Position numbers and translations under genes: made by a program
Shown: piece after piece, positions 7,928 to 15,134 of the stretch
Layout of the letters: each line of letters begins with the position of its first letter
Numbering within the stretch: the stretch's first letter is position 1
The notes under the pieces: generated by a model
The model's database searches: none
The model's input: only the letters and a program-made list of their open reading frames with translations
Told to the model about the DNA's origin: nothing
NCBI GenBank assembly: GCA_036524155.1
Contig: DATDCV010000494.1
Span: 1-25,978, forward strand
Origin: DATDCV01 sp036524155
GTDB lineage: Bacteria; Verrucomicrobiota; Verrucomicrobiia; Limisphaerales; UBA8199
Length of the DNA: 25,978 nt
Reading direction: 5' to 3'

Positions 7928-9097
7928 ATGAGCGCGATTGATGACAAGTATGCAGCTTTGGGTGGCGCAAGCGGATTCCTCGGTGCCCCGGAGATTCCTG
8001 AGACGCCCTGCCCTGATGGCATGGGCAAGTTCCGCCACTACAAAGGGGGCTCAATCTACTGGCACCCGCTTACGGGCGCCTGGGAGGTTCACGGTCTCAT
8101 CCGCTCCAAATGGGCGAAGCTCGGTTGGGAGAAAAGCGTAATGGGGTATCCCAAAACGGATGAGAGCCCGTCGGGGGGCGGTGCAAAGGGCAAATTCAAT
8201 CTGTTCCAAGGCGGAGCGATCACTTGGAAAGAAGGGGCCACCGAGGCGTTCGAGACCCACGGCGCGATTCGCAGCAAATTCGGGCAGATGGGCTGGGAGG
8301 CAGGTTTTCTGGGGTTTCCCACCACGGACGAAACCAAAACGCCCGACGGCGCGGGCCGATTCAACCATTTCGAGCATGGTTCGATTTATTGGAAACCATC
8401 GATTTCCTCGCACGAGGTGCACGGGCTCATTCGCCAGTATTGGGCGAATAATGGTTGGGAGAAGAATGCAGAGCTCGGCTATCCCATTTCCGACGAACTC
8501 CCGACCTATAACGGCAGTGCAAGTCGGTTCAACGACTTCGAGAATGGGGTCGTCTTTTGGCACAGTGGAGCGAGCAATGCCGCAGCTCTCGCCCCCTTCA
8601 CGATCGGCGGTGCGAGCAAGCCGGTCGCCGAGGTGATGGCCGCGATTAGTTCCGGCATTGTCTCGAAGCTGAAAGAAAACGACCGCGTGTACATCAACGG
8701 CGGTCCGTCGCTTGCCAACGTGACCGACTACGCATTCGACGGTACGCGTGTAGTCAACCGCCGGTACCTCGTTCACGTCGATATCGGCATCGACATCTCG
8801 GCTGTGCCGGACCCGACATCCGGCATCGACTTCACCTTCTCGGTCAACTTCGACCGAGCCGCTGGCAAGATCTGGGTGACGCTGGACAGCGCGACCGCTC
8901 ATACCCACGTACCCTGGCCCACCTCGATGGGCCTGACTGCCAAAGAAGTGAATGCCCAGTTAATCGGCGCAATCAATCCGGTCGTCGGCGTGCACCAGAA
9001 CGAAGTGACGCTCCCTGGCAACATTCACCTGCTGTCGGTCAAGGTGATGCCGAATGGAGATCTCAACACGTACGTGCAGCCGCTACTCGAACCCTGA
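7928..9097 (+). CDS. LGFP-repeat protein without a recognisable signal peptide
   Basis: 389 residues. The first ~212 contain four LGFP-type units: GFLGAPE (16-22) with GSIYWHP, VMGYPKTDE (71-79) with GAITWKE, FLGFPTTDE (127-135) with GSIYWKP, and LGYPISDE (183-190) with GVVFWHS. Each unit carries the W-x-x-G-L/I-R (for example VHGLIRSKWAKLGWE) connection. LGFP repeats are known from exported, cell-wall-associated and lectin-like proteins. Residues 225-389 form a separate C-terminal domain with alternating beta-strand patterns (YLVHVDIGIDIS, DFTFSVNFD, KIWVTLDS) that I do not recognise. AAGGA lies about 10 nt upstream of the ATG. Unlike its neighbours it begins MSAIDDKYAAL with no hydrophobic export signal, so it is either cytoplasmic or exported another way. 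It is preceded by copy 3 of the 42-nt motif. Confidence 0.85.
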   Translation: MSAIDDKYAALGGASGFLGAPEIPETPCPDGMGKFRHYKGGSIYWHPLTGAWEVHGLIRSKWAKLGWEKSVMGYPKTDESPSGGGAKGKFNLFQGGAITWKEGATEAFETHGAIRSKFGQMGWEAGFLGFPTTDETKTPDGAGRFNHFEHGSIYWKPSISSHEVHGLIRQYWANNGWEKNAELGYPISDELPTYNGSASRFNDFENGVVFWHSGASNAAALAPFTIGGASKPVAEVMAAISSGIVSKLKENDRVYINGGPSLANVTDYAFDGTRVVNRRYLVHVDIGIDISAVPDPTSGIDFTFSVNFDRAAGKIWVTLDSATAHTHVPWPTSMGLTAKEVNAQLIGAINPVVGVHQNEVTLPGNIHLLSVKVMPNGDLNTYVQPLLEP

Positions 9098-9168
9098 GGC
9101 CGCTCGCAGTGTGCCGTTGCTGACCCAGGTCGTGAAAAGTGGAGCTAACGATTGGCTAGGGATTGAAT

Positions 9169-9396
9169 ATGAGTGGCATCGACGACAACTCGCGACAAAT
9201 AATCGAGGTCACTCCTTGGATTGGCTGCGCAAGAACCGTCAAGGCCGTGGATATCACGGTTCTGGTGCTCATCCGTCCGTCAAAGGCAGTCGTTCTGACG
9301 TTCAGTGCAAACACCCCGGTGTCTCACGCCGCGACGCCAACCGGCGATTGCAGTCGGGCGCTGCCCACATACTCGACCTCCAGCCAGCCTGTTTGA
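9169..9396 (+). CDS. Doubtful small ORF, possibly a remnant
   Basis: 75 residues from ATG 9169, with AGGG about 7 nt upstream. The product begins MSGIDDNS, which resembles the MSAIDDKY start of the preceding LGFP gene at protein and partly at DNA level (ATGAG..., GAYGACAA). It then diverges into a sequence with a short hydrophobic strand (VDITVLVLIRP) and a Ser/Thr/Pro-rich end. I recognise no family. It may be a degraded duplicate of the start of the upstream gene, a real small protein, or chance. The surrounding gap (9098-9465) otherwise holds no motif copy and no clear promoter or terminator. Confidence 0.35.
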   Translation: MSGIDDNSRQIIEVTPWIGCARTVKAVDITVLVLIRPSKAVVLTFSANTPVSHAATPTGDCSRALPTYSTSSQPV

Positions 9397-9465
9397 GCCG
9401 AACACTTGTAACATTGTAACTGTCATCGTGAAGCCAGGCAAAAAAACGAAACAACAAACTCAAAT

Positions 9466-12156
9466 ATGAAGACCAAACACTCCCCATTATTTCTGGCCGT
9501 TTTAGCACTGCTGTGGGTTACGCACCAAGCAAGTGCTCAGGGCACGGCGTTCACCTACCAGGGGCGGCTGGATGACGCTGGGCAGCCCGCCAGCGGGCTC
9601 TTTGACCTGCGGTTCACACTATACAGTGTGCCAGGTGCGCCTGATACCGTGGTGGGCGGTCCAGTGACCATCACCGGCGTTCCAGTCGCTAACGGGCTGT
9701 TCACCGCGGTGCTGGACTTCGGTGCCGTCTTTGATGGCGGCGCCCGGTGGCTGGAGATTGCGGTGCGGCCCGGCGGCAGCACCGATTTCACGGCCCTTAG
9801 TCCGCGCCAGCCACTCACCCCTGCGCCTTACGCCATGTTCGCAAGCGGTGTGAACGCGGCGGGCATCAGCGGCACCATTTCCGCGGGCAACATCGGTAAC
9901 GGCACGATTACCTCCACCATGCTGGCCAATGGCGCCGCGGCGGCCAATCTCGCCGCCTCCGGCCAGGGCACAGTGCCCGGCGGCGGCATGGTGCTATCGA
10001 GCAACTACAGCGACGCCAACCTGCTCAACGCCGGCTATGTCAGGCTGGGCAAAGTGGATTGCGGCGACGTCTGGGAACAGCGCGCCACCGGGACGCCGCT
10101 CGCGGGACGACGCGATGCCACTGCGGTGTGGACCGGGAGCGAAATGATCGTCTGGGGTGGATCCGATAGTGCCAGCAGCTTCCTGAGCGACGGTGCTCGG
10201 TACAATCCAGCGGCGAACATTTGGACAGAGGTGACTTCCACCGGCGCCCCAGCCCAACGCCGTTCTCACACGGCGGTCTGGACCGGCACCGAGATGATCG
10301 TCTGGGGCGGATTCAACGGCGTCTACTTGAACGATGGTGGGCGCTACAATCCCATTGCCAACAGTTGGACGGCAACGGCCACTACCGGCGCGCCCCTTAA
10401 GCGCTATGGACACACCGCGGTGTGGACGGGCAGCAAGATGATCGTTTGGGGTGGAGCCAACGACCAGATTTCTTTCAACGACGGCGGCAGCTACAACCCG
10501 ATCGCCAACAGTTGGACGGCAGTCAGCACTACCGGCGCGCCCCTCCAGCGCTACGGACACACGGCGGTGTGGACAGGCAGCCAAATGATAGTCTGGGGCG
10601 GATCCGATGGCTTCAGCCACTTCAACGATGGTGGGCTTTATAGTCCGACAGCCAACAGTTGGACGACCGTGCCAACCAGCGGCGCGCCCGGTGGGCGCTC
10701 CGATCACACTGCGGTGTGGACCGGCACCGAGATGATCGTCTGGGGCGGAGCCAATGGCAGCAGTTATCTGAACGACGGTGGTCGTTACGATCCCACCGCG
10801 AACAGTTGGACCGCGGTGGCCACCAATGGGGCCCCCAGCAGCCGGGCATCCCATACTGCCGTGTGGACCGGCGCCGAGATGATCGTCTGGGGTGGGGTTG
10901 GCAGCGGCAGCAGTTACCTCAATAACGGCGGGCGTTACAATCCGACAGCGAACATTTGGACTGCGGTGGCGACTACCAGCGCGCCCTCTTCGCGCGCGTA
11001 TCACATAGCTGTGTGGACCGGCACAGAGATGGTCGTCTGGGGTGGATATTCCTACAATGGCTTTTTCTCGTTCTATTTGGATACGGGTGGGCGCTATGAT
11101 CCGGCGGCGAACCGTTGGACGGCGATCACCACGCAGTTGGCGCCTCGCAGGAACCACACCGCCATTTGGACGGGCAGCGAGATGGTCGTCTGGGGTGGCT
11201 GGAACGGCAGCAGTTTCTTCAATGACGGAGGGCGTTATGATCCGACCGCGAACAATTGGACGCCGGTGAGCACTGCCAGCGCGCCCAGCGCGCGCTATGA
11301 CCATACGGCAGTATGGACGGGCAACAGTATGATCGTCTGGGGCGGATCCAGCGGCAGTGGTTACTTGAACGATGGCGGGAGCTACAGTCCCGCGGCGAAC
11401 AGTTGGACAGCGCTACCGACCTTCGGCGCGCCTGCCGCGCGTCACGGACACACCGCGGTATGGACGGGCAGTGAGATGATCGTCTGGGGTGGATTAAACG
11501 GCAGTGGTTTTTTGAATACGGGCGGGCGATATAATCCCAGGGTGGGCGGGGGTTGGTCAGCGGTCACCACGGTCAGCGCACCCAGCGCACGCCATTTGCA
11601 CACCGCCGTCTGGACGGGCAGCGAGATGATCGTTTGGGGCGGATGGGATGGCGGCACTTATTTGAGTGACGGCGGCCGTTACGATCCGACTGCGAACAAT
11701 TGGACGCCAATAGGGTCAGGCGGGGGCCCCCTCGGGCGCCGTGAACACACGGCGGTGTGGACCGGCACCCAGATGATCATCTGGGGCGGGCAAGGCTTAG
11801 GCGGATCATACCTGAATGCAGGGAGTCGCTACAACCCGGAGGCGAACAATTGGGCGCCGATGACCTCCAACGGCGCCCCCGGTGCCCGGTCCCAACACAC
11901 GGCGGTGTGGACCGGAAGCGAGATGATTGTCTGGGGTGGAGCGAACAGCAGCGGTTTCCTCAACGACGGCGGGCGCTACAACCCGACAGCGAACATATGG
12001 GCGCCGGTATCCTCCAGCCCCAGCGCGCGCGCATTACATACAGCGGTGTGGACGGGCAGTGAGATGATCGTCTGGGGAGGATACGGCGCCACCTCTTTCT
12101 CCGACACGTTCAGCTACAATCCCGGTCGCACCCTTTACCTATACCAAAAGCTGTGA
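9466..12156 (+). CDS. Secreted protein with 14 Kelch-like repeats (beta-propeller)
   Basis: 896 residues. The signal peptide MKTKHSPLFL...ASAQ has probable cleavage near residue 24. Residues 26-125 (FTYQGRLDDAG, GLFDLRFTLY, PLTPAPYAMFA) form an N-terminal module widespread in verrucomicrobial and planctomycete exported proteins. Residues 130-200 are Gly/Ala-rich linker. From about 215 onward are 14 Kelch-like units of 46-52 residues built on HTAVWTGSEMIVWGG, then YLNDGGRYNPTANSW. Fourteen could fold as two seven-bladed propellers (inference). The protein ends TLYLYQKL. No Shine-Dalgarno sequence precedes the ATG (AAACTCAAAT). The signal peptide and first module are closely related, at DNA level as well, to those at 13137, showing gene duplication or module shuffling. 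No 42-nt motif precedes it. No catalytic residues are evident; ligand or glycan binding at the cell surface is likely. Confidence 0.9.
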   Translation: MKTKHSPLFLAVLALLWVTHQASAQGTAFTYQGRLDDAGQPASGLFDLRFTLYSVPGAPDTVVGGPVTITGVPVANGLFTAVLDFGAVFDGGARWLEIAVRPGGSTDFTALSPRQPLTPAPYAMFASGVNAAGISGTISAGNIGNGTITSTMLANGAAAANLAASGQGTVPGGGMVLSSNYSDANLLNAGYVRLGKVDCGDVWEQRATGTPLAGRRDATAVWTGSEMIVWGGSDSASSFLSDGARYNPAANIWTEVTSTGAPAQRRSHTAVWTGTEMIVWGGFNGVYLNDGGRYNPIANSWTATATTGAPLKRYGHTAVWTGSKMIVWGGANDQISFNDGGSYNPIANSWTAVSTTGAPLQRYGHTAVWTGSQMIVWGGSDGFSHFNDGGLYSPTANSWTTVPTSGAPGGRSDHTAVWTGTEMIVWGGANGSSYLNDGGRYDPTANSWTAVATNGAPSSRASHTAVWTGAEMIVWGGVGSGSSYLNNGGRYNPTANIWTAVATTSAPSSRAYHIAVWTGTEMVVWGGYSYNGFFSFYLDTGGRYDPAANRWTAITTQLAPRRNHTAIWTGSEMVVWGGWNGSSFFNDGGRYDPTANNWTPVSTASAPSARYDHTAVWTGNSMIVWGGSSGSGYLNDGGSYSPAANSWTALPTFGAPAARHGHTAVWTGSEMIVWGGLNGSGFLNTGGRYNPRVGGGWSAVTTVSAPSARHLHTAVWTGSEMIVWGGWDGGTYLSDGGRYDPTANNWTPIGSGGGPLGRREHTAVWTGTQMIIWGGQGLGGSYLNAGSRYNPEANNWAPMTSNGAPGARSQHTAVWTGSEMIVWGGANSSGFLNDGGRYNPTANIWAPVSSSPSARALHTAVWTGSEMIVWGGYGATSFSDTFSYNPGRTLYLYQKL
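10108..12125 (+). repeat. Tandem coding repeat: 14 Kelch-like units of ~147 nt
   Basis: Units begin at each R-x-x-H-TAVWTG. Thirteen of the 14 keep AVWTG (AIWTG in unit 8). WGG follows within 7 residues in all 14. Neighbouring units 2-4 (about 10260-10680) remain very similar in DNA, for example AACAGTTGGACGGCA and CACTACCGGCGCGCCCCT recurring with few changes. Units 7 and 10 have small insertions or altered ends. The pattern indicates growth by tandem duplication, still subject to expansion or contraction by recombination. Confidence 0.88.
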
Positions 12157-13052
12157 GCAGGACCTCGAAACCTGGCGTTGGAATCAAAACCGGAATCATG
12201 CTTTTGCTTGCGCTGTGTTGCGCCGCCCAAGCTGGCGACTTTGCCAGTCTGTGCGCCGCCCGGGCAGCCATCGAACGCGTTTACTACGACCATCGCCTCG
12301 GCACGAAGCCTCCTTTCGAGCAAACCCTGCCGCCAGCCACACTGGAGGCCCTCGTGCGGAAAGACCTGAAACAGGAAACCGTGCTGCGGGAACACTACGG
12401 TGTCGCCCTTACCCCCGCGCTGCTGCAGGCCGAAGTGGAACGCATCAACAACACCACCCGCGCGCCCGAAATGCTGGCCGAAATCAAAGCCGCACTGGGC
12501 AATGACCCGCTGAGGTTCGCCAGCGTCTTCGCCAAACCTATACTGGTCGAACGGCTGCTCCGCAATAGGTTCGAGAACGATGATGCCCTGCATGCGCCCG
12601 CCCGGCGCGCTTGTGAGGCGATCCGGGCCGGCCTTCTCGCCGCCAAAACGAATGGGGCGGATGCGTTGCAGTTGGTCGCGCAACTCAGACCATCCGGTTC
12701 CAACTCCGTGACGGAAACCACCTGGCAATTGGCGCCCAGGCCTGCGGAAACCAACGCGCCCGCCGTCGACGAGCTGGAAATCAAAAAACGCTTCGGTCCG
12801 AACGCGCAACTCGTTTCTTCAGCTCGCGAGGCAGATAGAGACCCAAAGTACTACTTCGACAACCTGCCGCCGTCGCTGCAGAACGTGCTGCGCGCGCAGC
12901 TTCGTCAAGCTGGCAACATCAGCGCGGTCATCGAGACCTCCGGCGCTTTCCTGCTTTTTGTCGCCCGCGAGAAATCCCACACGACCTTGACCGTCGCGTG
13001 CCTGGCCGTGCCAAAACGGAGCTACGAACAGTGGCTGCAGGAACAGCAGTGA
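12153..13052 (+). CDS. Putative secreted SurA/PrsA-like (peptidyl-prolyl isomerase-type) protein
   Basis: 299 residues from GTG at 12153; the start overlaps the stop of the Kelch gene (GTGA), suggesting translational coupling. ATG at 12198 is an alternative that would shorten the signal peptide to MLLLALCCAAQAGDF. The region KTGIMLLLALCCAAQA is a convincing export signal. The mature part is helical and charged: LPPATLEALVRKDLKQETVLREHYGVALTPALLQAEVERI resembles the N-terminal chaperone region of SurA/PrsA-type proteins. No clear parvulin catalytic domain can be identified, although the C-terminal part (about 190-299, with YYFDNLPPSLQNVL and AFLLFVAREKS) has the strand-helix pattern often seen in that position. 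Overlap with a large exported repeat protein fits a role in its folding or secretion, but that is inference. It could equally be a hypothetical lineage-specific protein. Confidence 0.6.
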   Translation: MSRTSKPGVGIKTGIMLLLALCCAAQAGDFASLCAARAAIERVYYDHRLGTKPPFEQTLPPATLEALVRKDLKQETVLREHYGVALTPALLQAEVERINNTTRAPEMLAEIKAALGNDPLRFASVFAKPILVERLLRNRFENDDALHAPARRACEAIRAGLLAAKTNGADALQLVAQLRPSGSNSVTETTWQLAPRPAETNAPAVDELEIKKRFGPNAQLVSSAREADRDPKYYFDNLPPSLQNVLRAQLRQAGNISAVIETSGAFLLFVAREKSHTTLTVACLAVPKRSYEQWLQEQQ

Positions 13053-13072
13053 ATGCAGGAATGAACTTCACG

Positions 13073-13114
13073 TATACTTTTTGTCCCCTGTTTAGGCATG
13101 TGAGGATAAATGAA
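13073..13114 (+). promoter_or_regulatory. 42-nt repeated motif, copy 4 (before the fibre-like protein operon)
   Basis: It reads TATACTTTTTGTCCCC, then TGTTTAGGCATGTGAG, then GATAAATGAA. It differs from copy 3 at only two positions. The terminal ATG (13110) is in frame with the downstream gene and would add nine residues (MNRAISKFV) to its signal peptide; GAGG sits 4 nt before it. It starts 20 nt after the stop of the upstream SurA-like gene, so it marks a new transcription unit. Confidence 0.78.
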
Positions 13115-13136
13115 TCGAGCGATAAGCAAATTTGTT

Positions 13137-15104
13137 ATGAAAACCAAACATTCCCCATTACTCCTGGCCGTTCTAGCACTGCTGGGGCTCACGTACCAGG
13201 CAAGTGCCCAGGGTAGCGCGTTCACCTACCAGGGCAGCCTAACCGACCAAACTGGCCCGCCAAACGGTCTGTACGACCTTAAATTCACTTTGTGCACGGA
13301 CGAAAACGGGACTGTTGCCACCGTTTTGGCGCCATCCCTGAACCCGAATGAGCTCCTGGCGCAGGAGGTCAAGAACGGCCTTTTCACGGTTGAACTTGAC
13401 TTCGGCGCGGTGGCCTTTTCGGGAGCGCCGCGCTGGCTGCAGATAGAGGTGCGCAAGGCCAACAGCGGTTCCTACGCTCTGGTGGCGCCGCGCCAGCAAA
13501 TCCATCCGACGCCGTACGCGATCTACGCTGGCAAAGCGGGCGGGGTGGGCGCTGGCGTGATCGATGCCAGTATGCTCGCGCCGAATGCGGTGACATCCGG
13601 CAGCATCGCCAACGGGGCTATCTCCGCAGATAAAGTCGCTCCCAATCAAGTCGTGAAAAGTCTCAATGGACTCAAGGACGATGTGACCTTGAGCGCCGGA
13701 CCCAATATAAGCCTTGCGGCACAGGGTAATACACTGCAGATCTCGGCGAGCGGCACCAGCTTATCGGGCTGGGGCCTGCTGGGCAACAGCGGCACCACCG
13801 CTGCAGATTTCCTCGGCACGATAGACAACCAGCCGCTTCAACTGAAGGCCGACGGTGAGCGCGCCTTGCTTCTCGAAAGAACCTCGCGAGGAATCCTTGG
13901 CGGCAGCACTGCCGCTGTCAATCTCACGGGAGGTTCAAAGTCGAATCTGGTCGCCGCAGGCGTGATGGGAGGTACCATCGCCGGCGGGGGCGACTCTTCT
14001 TGGACGCTTTTCAGCTCGTGGGCTAACGCCAACCGCGTCACCGACGATTTCGGCACGATTGGCGGTGGCGCCGGAAATCGAGTTGGCAACGATGATTCTG
14101 ATGTCTCTGACGTTCCATACGCGACGGTGGTCGGAGGGTTTCAGAACATCGCGTCAGGCACTGCTTCCACGGTCGGCGGGGGTGAGCGGAACCAAGCCTT
14201 TGGGTTCTATTCGGTCATTGTCGGCGGCGTCAGCAACCTAACCGGGTGGGGCAGCAGGTCAACTGTTCTCGGTGGGGAAGATAATCGAGCCTATGGATCT
14301 TGGTCCTGCGCCGCCGGCCGGCATGCAAAGGCCGACCACACTGGCAGTTTTGTCTGGGCCGACGCACAGGACGCAGATTTCGCTTCGACGGCCAATAATC
14401 AGTTCTTGATTCGTGCCTCCAGCGGTGTCGGCGTTGGGACCAGCTCCGTGAAAGCCATGCTTCATATTGCAGGGGATTCCACGATCAGCCATCCCCAATT
14501 GCATCTGCAGGAAACACAGGACGGTGATTATGCCAGGCTCCGCCTGAGCACCGCCGCCTATCCGGCTTGGGACCTCGCTGTCGGTGGGGGCGCCGCCAAC
14601 GTCATGAACTTCTATAACAGCTCCAACGGCAATGTGATGACTCTCAGCCAGGATGGCAACTTGCGGGTGAAGGTTCTTACCATCACGGGTGGAGCCGACC
14701 TGGCTGAACCGTTCGAGATGGCCGAAGAATCCATTCGCGAAGGCTCGGTGGTAGTCATCGACGAGGAGCACCCAGGACGGCTTAAGCTTAGTACCCACGC
14801 CTATGACACCCGCGTGGCCGGTATTGTCAGCGGTGCTCAGGGTGTGCATCCCGCCATCCAAATGAAGCAGGAAGGCGTGCTCGCCAGCGGCCGTAGCGTC
14901 GCGCTCACCGGCCGTGTCTATGCCCTGGCTGATGCCACAAATGGCGCAATTGTTCCCGGGGACCTGTTGACCACGTCGGACACACCCGGACACGCTATGA
15001 AGGTTGGTAATCCGGTCCGAGCGCAGGGGGCGGTGCTCGGCAAGGCAATGAGCGGCCTCAAGGAAGGCCAGGGCACAGTCCTCGTACTGGTAAGCCTGCA
15101 ATAG
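13137..15104 (+). CDS. Secreted fibre-like surface protein with YadA-head-type repeats
   Basis: 655 residues from ATG 13137. This start is chosen because MKTKHSPLLLAVLALLGL aligns exactly with the signal peptide of the Kelch protein at 9466. An in-frame ATG at 13110, within motif copy 4 and with a better ribosome site (GAGG), would add nine residues. Residues 27-130 (FTYQGSLTDQ, GLYDLKFTL, IHPTPYAIYAG) are the shared N-terminal module. Residues 140-180 are short Ala/Ser repeats (SIANGAISADKVAPNQV). Residues about 305-405 carry head-like repeats: TVVGGFQNIASG, STVGGGERNQAFGFYS, VIVGGVSNLTGWGS, TVLGGEDNRAYGS, as in trimeric adhesins. Residues 518-655 (GGADLAEPFEM, YDTRVAGIVSG, LTGRVYALADA, VLGKAMSGL) form a conserved C-terminal domain of fibre-type proteins; it is not a recognisable S74 chaperone. 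A trimeric surface fibre or adhesin is likely. It heads a probable four-gene operon. Confidence 0.85.
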   Translation: MKTKHSPLLLAVLALLGLTYQASAQGSAFTYQGSLTDQTGPPNGLYDLKFTLCTDENGTVATVLAPSLNPNELLAQEVKNGLFTVELDFGAVAFSGAPRWLQIEVRKANSGSYALVAPRQQIHPTPYAIYAGKAGGVGAGVIDASMLAPNAVTSGSIANGAISADKVAPNQVVKSLNGLKDDVTLSAGPNISLAAQGNTLQISASGTSLSGWGLLGNSGTTAADFLGTIDNQPLQLKADGERALLLERTSRGILGGSTAAVNLTGGSKSNLVAAGVMGGTIAGGGDSSWTLFSSWANANRVTDDFGTIGGGAGNRVGNDDSDVSDVPYATVVGGFQNIASGTASTVGGGERNQAFGFYSVIVGGVSNLTGWGSRSTVLGGEDNRAYGSWSCAAGRHAKADHTGSFVWADAQDADFASTANNQFLIRASSGVGVGTSSVKAMLHIAGDSTISHPQLHLQETQDGDYARLRLSTAAYPAWDLAVGGGAANVMNFYNSSNGNVMTLSQDGNLRVKVLTITGGADLAEPFEMAEESIREGSVVVIDEEHPGRLKLSTHAYDTRVAGIVSGAQGVHPAIQMKQEGVLASGRSVALTGRVYALADATNGAIVPGDLLTTSDTPGHAMKVGNPVRAQGAVLGKAMSGLKEGQGTVLVLVSLQ

Positions 15105-15134
15105 CCAACCCGCCGATAAGGAATCGGACGCCAT

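Noticed and set aside
5374..8054. Minus-strand ORFs sharing peptide text like FIYPHMRKRGTKSIR at 5374-5643 and 7602-8054 (also 13022-13225)
   Set aside because: The common peptide is only the reverse reading of the conserved 42-nt motif. The ORFs share nothing else, so this is a consequence of DNA-level conservation, not a protein family.
9994..11304. 436-codon minus-strand ORF
   Set aside because: It is antisense to the Kelch repeats; its own repetitiveness mirrors the coding repeats.
10108..12125. CRISPR or other non-coding tandem array
   Set aside because: The ~147-nt periodicity stays in frame, encodes Kelch units, and lacks identical short repeats with unique spacers.
14690..15104. S74 endosialidase-type chaperone domain in the fibre-like protein
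   Set aside because: The C-terminal domain lacks the recognisable S74 Ser/Lys catalytic pattern; it looks like a different conserved fibre C-terminal domain.
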